Positions 50,994-60,262 of a DNA stretch of 64,000 nucleotides are shown one piece after another; the stretch's first letter is position 1; the number at the start of each line of letters is the position of its first letter. The stretch covers positions 1,253,432-1,317,431 of the forward strand of contig JAHPZH010000001.1 of NCBI GenBank assembly GCA_019058315.1. The letters run 5' to 3'. The DNA is from Candidatus Helarchaeota archaeon. Lineage in GTDB: Archaea; Asgardarchaeota; Lokiarchaeia; Helarchaeales; RDOG01. The position numbers and the translations under genes were made by a program. The notes under the pieces were generated by a model that did no database searches, was not told the DNA's origin, and worked only from the letters and a program-made list of their open reading frames with translations.

Positions 50994-53900
50994 ATGTCTG
51001 ATTTATCACATAAAGATACTCTTAATCAAATTAATGAATTAATTTATGAAGCTGAAGAGGAAGAACGTAAATATAATTGGATAAAAGTTATAGATTTATT
51101 AAAGAAAGTAAGAAGAATAAGTTCGGAAAATAATATAAAAGAATTTGAGGGAGAGGCTTATTTCCGGCTAGGGGAAGTGTATCAGATTGCTGCAGACTTT
51201 GAAAAAGAAGAAATCGAGGTCTCCAATAAATTTCAACTTGCAATAACAAATTTTCAAAAAGCATTTTATATTTTCCACGATTTACAGAACGAAGAGAAGG
51301 AAAGTGCATCAATAGCCTTTCTTAATTATTTAAAATATGTATCTGAAACTGAAAAAGTAGAGGGATCAATTTTATTAGAATCAGCAAGACTTAACTTCAT
51401 TAAATCGAAAATTTTGTTTCAAATTAAGGGCAAATTAAAAGATTCACTGAAAATGGCTATTTTTGAAAGTAGGGCTTTAAATTTACTGATAGGGGAAAAA
51501 CTTGTTCGCCTTGAAAAAACTATAAATTTAGATGAAATGGTTTTAGAACATGAAAATTTAATTATGAACATATCAGAGGAAATAAAGAAACTCCCAGTTT
51601 TTTCTGAAATTTACCTCTTTCATCTTTTTGTTGGAATGACGGATTTTGCCATTTGGTCTTCAATTTTTTTACCAATTGATAATCTACGAAAAACTCAATA
51701 TGTTAAAAGTAATCTTAACATAGTTAAAGAATTAAGTAAGATTTTCGAAAAATCTGGGGGAACATTATCAACTTTTATGGTCTATGGTTTGTGTTCGTTA
51801 TTTAATTTAATTATTTCAGCATTTATTGTTGAAGATAGGTTTGAACAAAAACGACACTTGAAATTATCCGAAAGATGGCTTAAGAAAGCTGAGAAATTAC
51901 TACCAATAATAAGAGCTGGTGGGGGATCAAATTATTCATTAGAATTTTTCTTCTTCATGCGATTCACTAATGCAATATTTCTAATATATCTTGGTTTTTT
52001 TTCAAGGAGTTTTAAACTTGCGATAGCTGATCTAACTCTTATGTTTCATTTAATGTCCTCATTCTTTCCTAGAATAACAAATGCTACTGTAGCTTTTTAT
52101 ACACTTATCGTCTTTTTGCTTGGTGCACTTGTTAGAGCTATTCCTGCTGCTCAAAGGATTGATTTTAGTAAAAAGGCATTAGACTTTATTGATTTAATGA
52201 CAATTTATATTCCACTGATTAATAATCCGAGTTATAAGACTTTCTCTGTATTTAAAAATTTTCAAACATGCATAGCTAACGCTTTATTGGGAGATTTAAT
52301 TCAAGATAGAAAGGAAAGCAAAAAATATTTAGAAACAGCTACAAAAACATTTGATAATCTTTCAAACTTAAAAATTGAACAAGATAATTTTTTCAACCGC
52401 TATTTTTTAATTTTTATGGCAAATTCGGCAAATTTAATAGCTGAAAATATGGAAGAAAAATCAGAAAAAATCAAGTACTATGATCTAGCAATTACATATT
52501 TCTCAAAGAGTGTTAAATTTGGAGGTACATTTTTAGACATCGAAAACATGTTTAGCCTTGGGACTATTCAATATAAATTAGCTAGATTAATGAATGACGA
52601 CGAAATCTTTAAAAAATCCTACGAATCATATAAAAATGCAATTGAATATTGCTCAGGAAAGGGTTATTATAATCTAGTAGGATCAGGGTTTGTAAAGCTT
52701 GCTCAAATTGAAGATAGATTGGGTAACTATCTTTCAGCTGCTGAAAATTATAAGAAAGCATTAGAATCATTTGATAGGGCTCTTATAACCTTCACTTATC
52801 TTAAATTAGGTAAAAAAATTGAAAAGTTAAAGAATTATATGAATGCATGGCAATTGATAGAAATTGCTAAATCTCATCATATAAAAGAAGATCACACAAA
52901 TGCTCAATTAAATTACGAACAAGCCAGTCATATTTTGAGTGGGATTAAGGAATACAATTTTGAAGCTTCATTCTATTCGGCTTGGGCACTTTTAGAAAAA
53001 GCTGAGTTTTTAAGCAAGCACAATAAACATCAAGAAGCTGCGGCAACCTATTTAGTCTCTAAAACTAAGTTCGACGATGCGATCGAGGCTTTAAATTTGA
53101 AATTATCTAAAAAAATAGGTATAAGAATCAAAGAGAGAGTCTCAAAATTAATTCAAGTCGCAGAAGTTCGAGAAACCTATTGTTCTGCACGATATCAAAT
53201 AGAAACTGCGAGAATTGAATCTAAGAAAGGAAATCATATACTTGCTGCTGAGTTATATAACAAAGCTAGTACTTTATTTGAAAAATTATGTCAGACCTAT
53301 AGAATTAGAAGGGAAAAGGATGAATTAGAAGCAATATTTTACTTGTGCAAAGCATGGGAGAGTATGGAGCGGGCTAGTATACAACAGGATCCATCTTTAT
53401 TCACTATTGCTTCAGACTTATTTAAACAAGCAAGCCATATCTTTCCTGATAGTAGATTAAAAAAATTATCAATAGGTAATTCACTTTATTGTACTGCATT
53501 AGAATGCTCAGCCAAATTTGACAAAACACCTGAAATAACCGAAAAAATTAGTCATTATAAAAAGATCAAAATGGTTCTTCGAGAATCATCAAAAAATTAT
53601 AAATTAGGAGGTTTCGAACAAGACGCTAAGTGGGCATTAGCTACCTCGACGTTTTTTGATGCTATTTGGCATTTAATGAAATCGGATAATGAAATCGACT
53701 TTTCAAAAAAAAGAGAATATTTGAGCATAGCATCGAATTATCTTAATGAAGCTTTAAATATTTTGAAAGATACTGAATATGAACAAAAAAAGGAAGATAT
53801 TTTAAATCATTTAAAAATGATTAAGGATGAAAAAACGATTCTAACTTCAGCGTTAAATGTTATTGAAAAGCCCGAAATTTCAGAAAGTAGTATTGGAATT

Positions 53901-54383
53901 TCGGCTCCAGCTTGTCCTATTGAGATTAGCTCTTCAGTCAGTATAGGAGAAATGCAGCAATCCGATTTAAAATCAGAGTCAGAAATGAATTGGCATAAAA
54001 AAATTCATCATATTTACATGTTTTTGCCGAAAGGAATTTGTATATATGACCAATCGTTTATGCCTACTGAACAAGAAGAATTTGAACCCCAATTGGTCGC
54101 AGGAGGATTAACAGGCATCTCGGGATTAATTCAAGAGTTAACCCAAAGTAAAACTAAGGTTAAAATAGTTGAACAAGAAGAAATGACTCTACTTCTCGAA
54201 CACGGTAAATATATGACAACTGCTTTGGTTGCAGAAGAGAATCTAATTATATTACGAAATAAATTAATTCAGTTAGTTGAGGATGTAGAGGATTTATTTC
54301 AAGAAGAATTTGAGTCGTTTTATGGAAATTTAAACGTTTTTTCAAAGGTTGGTAAATTAGTTAACAAAATATTTAAGAAATAA
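50994..54383 (+). CDS. Giant TPR-longin protein, copy 3
   Basis: 1129 residues from ATG 50994, which aligns with the other copies; the GTG at 50979 adds five codons. Same layout as copies 1 and 2: N-terminal QINELIYEAEEEE, TPR-like body with LAQIEDRLGNYLSAAENYKKA, linker GISAPACPIEISSSVSIGEM and longin-like end (KIHHIYMFLPKG, ICIYDQSF, TLLLEHGK, TTALVAEEN). It is separated from copy 2 by 235 bp of AT-rich spacer and is followed by a T7 run within ten bases of the stop. Protein identity is high at both ends while the DNA differs at many third positions, so duplication is old and selection has kept the protein. Confidence 0.7.
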   Translation: MSDLSHKDTLNQINELIYEAEEEERKYNWIKVIDLLKKVRRISSENNIKEFEGEAYFRLGEVYQIAADFEKEEIEVSNKFQLAITNFQKAFYIFHDLQNEEKESASIAFLNYLKYVSETEKVEGSILLESARLNFIKSKILFQIKGKLKDSLKMAIFESRALNLLIGEKLVRLEKTINLDEMVLEHENLIMNISEEIKKLPVFSEIYLFHLFVGMTDFAIWSSIFLPIDNLRKTQYVKSNLNIVKELSKIFEKSGGTLSTFMVYGLCSLFNLIISAFIVEDRFEQKRHLKLSERWLKKAEKLLPIIRAGGGSNYSLEFFFFMRFTNAIFLIYLGFFSRSFKLAIADLTLMFHLMSSFFPRITNATVAFYTLIVFLLGALVRAIPAAQRIDFSKKALDFIDLMTIYIPLINNPSYKTFSVFKNFQTCIANALLGDLIQDRKESKKYLETATKTFDNLSNLKIEQDNFFNRYFLIFMANSANLIAENMEEKSEKIKYYDLAITYFSKSVKFGGTFLDIENMFSLGTIQYKLARLMNDDEIFKKSYESYKNAIEYCSGKGYYNLVGSGFVKLAQIEDRLGNYLSAAENYKKALESFDRALITFTYLKLGKKIEKLKNYMNAWQLIEIAKSHHIKEDHTNAQLNYEQASHILSGIKEYNFEASFYSAWALLEKAEFLSKHNKHQEAAATYLVSKTKFDDAIEALNLKLSKKIGIRIKERVSKLIQVAEVRETYCSARYQIETARIESKKGNHILAAELYNKASTLFEKLCQTYRIRREKDELEAIFYLCKAWESMERASIQQDPSLFTIASDLFKQASHIFPDSRLKKLSIGNSLYCTALECSAKFDKTPEITEKISHYKKIKMVLRESSKNYKLGGFEQDAKWALATSTFFDAIWHLMKSDNEIDFSKKREYLSIASNYLNEALNILKDTEYEQKKEDILNHLKMIKDEKTILTSALNVIEKPEISESSIGISAPACPIEISSSVSIGEMQQSDLKSESEMNWHKKIHHIYMFLPKGICIYDQSFMPTEQEEFEPQLVAGGLTGISGLIQELTQSKTKVKIVEQEEMTLLLEHGKYMTTALVAEENLIILRNKLIQLVEDVEDLFQEEFESFYGNLNVFSKVGKLVNKIFKK

Positions 54384-54458
54384 TTTTTTTAAACATTTTT
54401 ATTATACTTTAATTTCTTTATTCCATTTATAGATAAGACAGTTTAAGAAGGTGTTTTT

Positions 54459-57233
54459 TTGGAAGAGAATGAGTCACATATTGGAGATATAAAGCCTATC
54501 TTTTTAAAATGTGAGTATTTAATCAATCCATTAGGTATAGATATTGTTGATCCGCGTTTGAGTTGGGTATTAGAATCCGATAAACGTAATAAGAAACAAA
54601 CCGCATATCATATTTTAGTGGCGAGTAATGAGGAAATTCTAAATGAAGACAGGGGAGACTTGTGGGATAGCGGTAAAGTAATAACTGATGAATCTACCCA
54701 TATAATTTATCAGGGGAAAGAACTAAAATCACAAATATTTTGTTATTGGAAAGTTCGTGTTTGGGATGGTAATGATAAACCTTCTGATTGGAGCAAGAAT
54801 GCTAAATGGAGTATGGGTTTATTAAAGGATGATGATTGGAAAGCTAAATGGATAGGAACTTCGTCTAAAAGTATATTTTGGATTAATAAAGTCTTACCAA
54901 AAAAAGATAATCCTTGTCCATTATTACGTAAATCATTTCAATTCGCGAATAAAGCTAAACGTGCCATTGTTTATGTTACTGCTTTGGGTGAGTATGAATT
55001 ATATCTTAATGGAAAACGTGTTAGTGATCATATTTTAGCTCCAGAATGGACAGATTATGATAAAAGAGTACAATATCAAACTTATGACGTTACCGATCTG
55101 CTTGTTGAGGGAGAGAATGTAATTGGAGCTATATTAGCAGATGGATGGTATATTGGAAACCTAGGACCAGGTATGCCACCATACCTCCATCATTTTTACG
55201 GAGAAAACAGACGCTTATTATTACAAATGGAAATAGAGCAATTTGATGGAACTATAAAAGAAATTGTTAGTGATTCAGATTGGAAAATTCTTGAAGATGG
55301 ACCTATTGAAGTAGCAGATCATTTCACAGGGGAGACTTATAACGTTCAAAAAGAAATCGTAAATTGGGATAAATCCGGCTTTGATGATTCAGAGTGGTCC
55401 CATGTAACTATTGATTCTACAATAGATAATAAAATTGTTGCACAGATGAATGAGCCAATTCGAATTGTAAAAGAAATTAAACCTATTGAGGTTACAGAAC
55501 CAAATCCTGGAGAATTTGTTTTTAATTTAGGTCAAAATATTGCTGGTTGGTGTAGAATCTCGCTTGACAAATCCATATGTGACGCTAATGCTATAATAAC
55601 GCTACGTCATGGGGAAATGCTTAATCCAGATGGAACTCTTTATACAAAAAATTTAAGAAATGCAAAGGCGACTGATACATACATACTTAAAGGGATAGAA
55701 AAACGAGAGTATCAACCTCATTTTACTTATCATGGCTTTCAATATGTTGAAGTGAAAGGGTTAAAACCAGGTATTAAGCCAAATCTCGATATGATAACTG
55801 GTTGTGTAGTTGCATCAGATGCACGATTAGTAGGTGGATTTGAAAGTTCTGATCCCACGGTAAATAAGCTCTGGAACAATATATTATGGACACAACGAGA
55901 TAATATGATAAGTGTGCCTACTGATTGTCACCAACGTAATGAGCGAATGGGTTGGATGGGTGATGCACTAGTTTTTTGTCAAATGTCGATTTTTAATATG
56001 GATATGGCTGCCTTTTACACAAAATGGATTCAAGATATAAGAGATGCCCAATCCGATGAGGGAAGATATACAGATATGTCTCCTACTCCTTATAGAATAA
56101 AAGGCCTTTTTAAACTGGTTTTTCTAGGTGCTCCAGCGTGGGCTGATTGTGGTATTCATCTCCCATGGGACGTATATTTGAATTATGGTGATAAAAGATT
56201 AATTGAACAACATTTCGATTCAGCAAAAAAATATATCGATTATGTACATTCTAAAAATCAAAATTTAATTTGGATAAGGAGAAGAGGAAATAATTACGGG
56301 GATTGGCTTAATGGTAATGAAATCAAATCAGAAGATTATCCAAAAAAAGGTGGAGAAGTTCCCAAAGAAGTTCTTTCAACAGCCTTTTTCGCTCACTCTA
56401 CAGAAATCCTTTCTAAGATGGCTGAAATAATTGGTTTAAAAGATAAATTTGAATATTATGACAATTTAGCAAGACAAATAAGAGAAAAATTCACTGAACG
56501 GTTTGTTAAAAATGATGGTAAAATCAAAGGTGATACACAAGCTGGTTATGCTATTGCTCTACACTTCAATTTATTACCCGAAGAATTACGCCCTAAAGCT
56601 GTTAAACACATGTTAAATGCAATAGAAAGATATGATGGACGTATTTCGACAGGATTCCTTTGCACATTACCTATGATGTTAGAATTAACTCGTTGGGGCC
56701 ATAATGATACCGCATATCAATTACTCTTGAGTCGAAAATTCCCATCTTGGTTTTATATGATTGATCAAGGGGCAACTACCATGTGGGAAAGGTGGGACGG
56801 ATATGTAAAGGGAAGAGGCTTTCAAAATAAATCAATGAATTCTTTTTGTCATTATGCATTTGGTTCTGTAGGTGAATGGATTATTAAAGTTATTCTAGGT
56901 ATTGATTTGGACGAAAATCAGCCCGGATATAAACATATAATTGTTAGACCAAGACCTAATGGGGCTATAACATGGGCAAAAGGATACTATGATTCAATTC
57001 GAGGTAAAATAGACGTTGATTGGAGTCTTCAAGGGAAAAAATTTAATCTCGAAATAAAAATTCCCCCAAATACTACCGCAACAGTTTATTTACCTGCAAG
57101 TAATTTAGAAAATATTACAGAAAATGATAAATCAATTCATGAATCTGATGATATAGAATTAAAAAAGTATGAAGCTAATTTGGCTATTTTAAAAATTAAT
57201 TCTGGTAAATACTCTTTTATATCTTCCATGTAA
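54459..57233 (+). CDS. Alpha-L-rhamnosidase, GH78
   Basis: 924 residues from TTG 54459 with GGTG six bases upstream. An N-terminal fibronectin-like part (15-120), beta-sandwich domains to about 440 and the (alpha/alpha)6 barrel (about 460-800) match GH78. The barrel begins FESSDPTVNKLWNN and holds DCHQRNERMGWMGD (489-502), the signature with the general acid. The C-terminal beta domain ends near 915. There is no signal peptide, so substrates are imported or it works inside. GH78 enzymes remove terminal alpha-L-rhamnose from flavonoid glycosides or pectin. It is the first gene of the methyltransferase operon, 14 bp upstream of the next gene. Confidence 0.92.
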   Translation: MEENESHIGDIKPIFLKCEYLINPLGIDIVDPRLSWVLESDKRNKKQTAYHILVASNEEILNEDRGDLWDSGKVITDESTHIIYQGKELKSQIFCYWKVRVWDGNDKPSDWSKNAKWSMGLLKDDDWKAKWIGTSSKSIFWINKVLPKKDNPCPLLRKSFQFANKAKRAIVYVTALGEYELYLNGKRVSDHILAPEWTDYDKRVQYQTYDVTDLLVEGENVIGAILADGWYIGNLGPGMPPYLHHFYGENRRLLLQMEIEQFDGTIKEIVSDSDWKILEDGPIEVADHFTGETYNVQKEIVNWDKSGFDDSEWSHVTIDSTIDNKIVAQMNEPIRIVKEIKPIEVTEPNPGEFVFNLGQNIAGWCRISLDKSICDANAIITLRHGEMLNPDGTLYTKNLRNAKATDTYILKGIEKREYQPHFTYHGFQYVEVKGLKPGIKPNLDMITGCVVASDARLVGGFESSDPTVNKLWNNILWTQRDNMISVPTDCHQRNERMGWMGDALVFCQMSIFNMDMAAFYTKWIQDIRDAQSDEGRYTDMSPTPYRIKGLFKLVFLGAPAWADCGIHLPWDVYLNYGDKRLIEQHFDSAKKYIDYVHSKNQNLIWIRRRGNNYGDWLNGNEIKSEDYPKKGGEVPKEVLSTAFFAHSTEILSKMAEIIGLKDKFEYYDNLARQIREKFTERFVKNDGKIKGDTQAGYAIALHFNLLPEELRPKAVKHMLNAIERYDGRISTGFLCTLPMMLELTRWGHNDTAYQLLLSRKFPSWFYMIDQGATTMWERWDGYVKGRGFQNKSMNSFCHYAFGSVGEWIIKVILGIDLDENQPGYKHIIVRPRPNGAITWAKGYYDSIRGKIDVDWSLQGKKFNLEIKIPPNTTATVYLPASNLENITENDKSIHESDDIELKKYEANLAILKINSGKYSFISSM

Positions 57234-57246
57234 AAAATATCGTAAT

Positions 57247-58401
57247 GTGGTAGAAGTGAACTCGAAAGACCGTGTTTTAACTACTTTTAATCATGAAGAG
57301 CCAGATCGAGTTCCCATTTTCGAACTTTCAATTGAGAGTCCAGATGTTGCGAATGGTTATGGAATAGATAGGATGTCTTCAATTTATAGCTTAGATGTAG
57401 AAAATGCGATCACACTATACCAAAGAATTGGATTAGATCTTTCCATAGTTCCTGTTTGTGGCTTCCCTATTGGAAAAGGGACGGGTTTTGGAAAGAAAAA
57501 GCCAGGTTTAAAAACCCCACGCTCAACAAATATGGTAGAGGAGTTTGGTAGAGTGATAACATACTCTATTAAAGATCTACCGACTTATGTAGGTGGTTGG
57601 TTTGATTCAGAAACTGGCGATTTAGATGAAATAATAGAAAAATATGAAAAATTTTCCCCACTAGACCCAAACGCAAAGTTAAGGTATATCCCTTTTGAAA
57701 GAGCAGTAAAAACTGCAGGAACATCAGAAACAAAAAGCCCATACATTATACCTATGATGCAAGGTTTTTTTGAGAATTCATGGCAGCCTTTTGGGTTTGA
57801 AAATTATACCCGATTATTATTTGAGCGTTCCGATTTTGTTGAAACAGTTTTGAACAATATTGATATTTTTTTAACAGAATTAATAGAAAATCTTGCTGAC
57901 CGTTATTCAATTGAACTAATATGTTACGGAGATGATCTAGGTTATAAAACGGGACCTTTAATAAATCCTAGAAATTTTCAAAAACTTATTTATCCTAAAA
58001 TGAAAAAGTTTGTAGAGTTTTGTCATAAAAAAAATATGAAAGTACTTTATCATTCTTGTGGAAATTTAAATAAAATATTAGATAAAGTGATAGAAACAGG
58101 AATTGATGGATTACATCCTCTTGAACCTAGTGCGGCGATGGATATATTCGCAACACATCGGAGTTATGGTGATAGATTAACATTGATAGGAAATGTTGAT
58201 ACAATTGATTTGTTAGCAAAGGGAACAACCGCACAAGTTAGTGAATACGTGAAAAAAGAAATTAAATATATCGCCCCTAATGGAGGATTAATCATTTCAT
58301 CATCACATTCAATTAATCCACAAATTTCATTTGAAAATTATAATGCTATGATAGAAACAACTAAAAAATATGGTAAGTATCCAATTTCGATAAATGATTA
58401 A
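57247..58401 (+). CDS. UroD-family corrinoid methyltransferase, first copy
   Basis: 384 residues; start GTG 57247, or GTG 57256, which aligns with the NSK(D/E)R start of its paralogue at 59084. The UroD fold with SKDRVLTTFNHEEPDRVP, PIGKGTGFGKKKPG and LIYPKMKKFVEFCH matches methyltransferases of the MtaA/CmuA/MtvB type. Zinc-binding H-x-C is in YHSCGNLNK (His269, Cys271). The third Cys typical of MtaA is not seen: the region reads ISSSHSINP. It would move a methyl group between a substrate, the corrinoid protein and an acceptor. It overlaps the corrinoid gene (8 bp if that gene starts at 58394) and is 47 bp upstream-coupled to none else. Confidence 0.85.
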   Translation: MVEVNSKDRVLTTFNHEEPDRVPIFELSIESPDVANGYGIDRMSSIYSLDVENAITLYQRIGLDLSIVPVCGFPIGKGTGFGKKKPGLKTPRSTNMVEEFGRVITYSIKDLPTYVGGWFDSETGDLDEIIEKYEKFSPLDPNAKLRYIPFERAVKTAGTSETKSPYIIPMMQGFFENSWQPFGFENYTRLLFERSDFVETVLNNIDIFLTELIENLADRYSIELICYGDDLGYKTGPLINPRNFQKLIYPKMKKFVEFCHKKNMKVLYHSCGNLNKILDKVIETGIDGLHPLEPSAAMDIFATHRSYGDRLTLIGNVDTIDLLAKGTTAQVSEYVKKEIKYIAPNGGLIISSSHSINPQISFENYNAMIETTKKYGKYPISIND

Positions 58402-59062
58402 TATTGGTGATTTAATGGAAGATTTAAAAAAATTAGAAGATTCAATTACAAATTTAGATAAAAAAGGAGCAGTAGATACAACAAATAAAATTATTTCTGA
58501 AAAAAAAGTTACTGTAAAACAGGGGATAGATGCGGTAACTAAGGCATTACAAAATATCGGTGAACTTTATGAAAAGGAGGAATATTATCTTGCAGAACTC
58601 GTTTATGCTGGTGACATATCGAAGACTATTTTAGGTCTTTTAGAACCGCATTTACCAAAAACTGCTGATAAAGATTTTGCCAAAAGGATTGTCATAGGGA
58701 CTGTAAAAGGAGACATGCATGATTTAGGAAAGAATATTGTGCAAGCATTTGGACGCGGAGCAGGTTATGAAATAATTGATTTAGGAAATGATGTTTCAGT
58801 TGAAGCTTTTATAAAAGAACTTATGGAAAATAATATCAAAATTCTAGGTATATCATGCCTTTTAACTGCCTGTGATTCCGAGTTACCAAAAATCCTAACT
58901 GCTTTAAAAGATAAAGGGTTAATTGACGTAAAAGTTGTTATTGGTGGAGCTGCAATGACCGAAAAATTAGCGGCAGACTTAGAAAATAAATTCAATATAA
59001 CCGTTAAATTTGCTCCTGATGCAATTAATGGAATTAAAATTTTTAACGAGTTGATAGATTAA
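58394..59062 (+). CDS. Methyltransferase cognate corrinoid protein
   Basis: 222 residues, or 215 from ATG 58415, which has GGTGA five bases upstream and looks the likelier start. An N-terminal helical cap (about 15-90) covers a B12-binding Rossmann domain. The cobalt-ligating His109 sits in D107-x-H-D-x-G-K-N (GDMHDLGKNIV). LGISCLLTACDSEL and VVIGGAAMT complete the cobalamin site. Length and motifs equal MtaC/MttC/MtbC-type proteins. The protein carries methyl-Co(III)/Co(I) cobalamin between two methyltransferases, and UroD-type enzymes flank it on both sides, so the trio is a complete methyl-transfer unit. No reductive activator (RamA/ORF4-like) is adjacent. Confidence 0.94.
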   Translation: MINIGDLMEDLKKLEDSITNLDKKGAVDTTNKIISEKKVTVKQGIDAVTKALQNIGELYEKEEYYLAELVYAGDISKTILGLLEPHLPKTADKDFAKRIVIGTVKGDMHDLGKNIVQAFGRGAGYEIIDLGNDVSVEAFIKELMENNIKILGISCLLTACDSELPKILTALKDKGLIDVKVVIGGAAMTEKLAADLENKFNITVKFAPDAINGIKIFNELID

Positions 59063-59083
59063 AATACACAAAAGAGGATATTC

Positions 59084-60262
59084 ATGAACTCGAAAGAAAG
59101 AATATTAGCAACAATTAATCATGAAGAACCGGACAGAGTTCCAATTTTCCTTTCGGGAATAGATAGTCGAGATGTGTATGAAGGTTATTTGAAATCTAAA
59201 GGAAAAAAACCAGATAAGAGCGGAAAAATTAGAATAAGGAGTATTCTACCTGGGGGTCGGGGTTGGCTTAAATTTATGGTTGATCTCGGCATTGATTTAC
59301 AGCATGCGCCCGTATGTCTTCTACCTATAGGCAAGGGCACCGGTTTTGGCGTGAAAAAACCAGGACTAAAAACTCCGCCAGAATCTACTTGGGCAGATGA
59401 ATATGGACGTATTTTTCATAGTTATAAGGCGGAGGATTCAGATTTACGTCTATGGAATTACGTAGGCGGTATCTTTGATTCTGAGACTGGTGATTTGGAA
59501 GAGATCATGAACAGATATGAAAAATGGGATCCGTTAAATGCAGATATTAAATGGAGATATTTTATTTATGAGGAGGCCCTTAAAACGGTAAAAAATGAAG
59601 GGCCTTTTGTAGTCCCGGGCATAGGTGGTTTCTTTGAGGTAACTTGGGAATCGTTCGGTTTCGAAAATTATACGAAACTCTTATTTGAACATCCTGACTT
59701 TATTGAGCAGGTCACAAAAAATAATGAAGAATTTTCTCGGCGATTAACTGAGATTTTGATAGAGAAATACAATATTGAGATGTTATGGGTCTGGGATGAT
59801 TTGGGATATAAAACAGGAACATTCTTGAATCCAAGACAATACATGAAATTAATATATCCACGGATGAAAAATCTCGTCGCATATTGTCATAAAAATGGTG
59901 TAAAGGTAGCATTACACTCTTGTGGTAATCTAAATAAAATACTAGATAAAGTGATTGATACTGGAATTGATGCTTTAAATCCAATTGAACCTTCAGCTCA
60001 TATGGACATTTTTCAACTAAAAAAAGATTATGGAAATAAATTGACATTAATAGGAAATGTAGATACTACTGATTTATTAGCAAGAGGAACTCCGGAACAA
60101 GTTGAAACCCACGTAAAGAAATTAATCAAATTCTGTGCACCTGGTGGAGGTTATATAGTGTCATCTGGGCACTCAATCAATCCTAGTATAACCTATGAAA
60201 ATTATAATTCCATGATTCAAACGACATTGAAATATGGAAAATATCCTATTGAACTACAATGA
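59084..60262 (+). CDS. UroD-family corrinoid methyltransferase, second copy
   Basis: 392 residues with GAGGATA before the ATG. It is a paralogue of the product at 57247: NSKERILATINHEEPDRVP, PIGKGTGFGVKKPG, ESFGFENYTKLLFE and LHSCGNLNKILDKV (His278, Cys280). The substrate-facing region SIL-PGGRGWLKFMV is different from the first copy and has an insert of about 12 residues near 40-60, so the two probably act on different partners: one on the methyl donor, one on the acceptor. Codons run a bit richer in GC than the neighbours, slightly unlike the first copy. Its stop overlaps the radical SAM start by 4 bp (ATGA). Confidence 0.85.
   Translation: MNSKERILATINHEEPDRVPIFLSGIDSRDVYEGYLKSKGKKPDKSGKIRIRSILPGGRGWLKFMVDLGIDLQHAPVCLLPIGKGTGFGVKKPGLKTPPESTWADEYGRIFHSYKAEDSDLRLWNYVGGIFDSETGDLEEIMNRYEKWDPLNADIKWRYFIYEEALKTVKNEGPFVVPGIGGFFEVTWESFGFENYTKLLFEHPDFIEQVTKNNEEFSRRLTEILIEKYNIEMLWVWDDLGYKTGTFLNPRQYMKLIYPRMKNLVAYCHKNGVKVALHSCGNLNKILDKVIDTGIDALNPIEPSAHMDIFQLKKDYGNKLTLIGNVDTTDLLARGTPEQVETHVKKLIKFCAPGGGYIVSSGHSINPSITYENYNSMIQTTLKYGKYPIELQ

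Noticed and set aside
41388..54383. CRISPR array or short tandem repeats in the repeated region
   Set aside because: Similarity between the three units is at the level of whole genes with many silent differences; there are no short spaced direct repeats.
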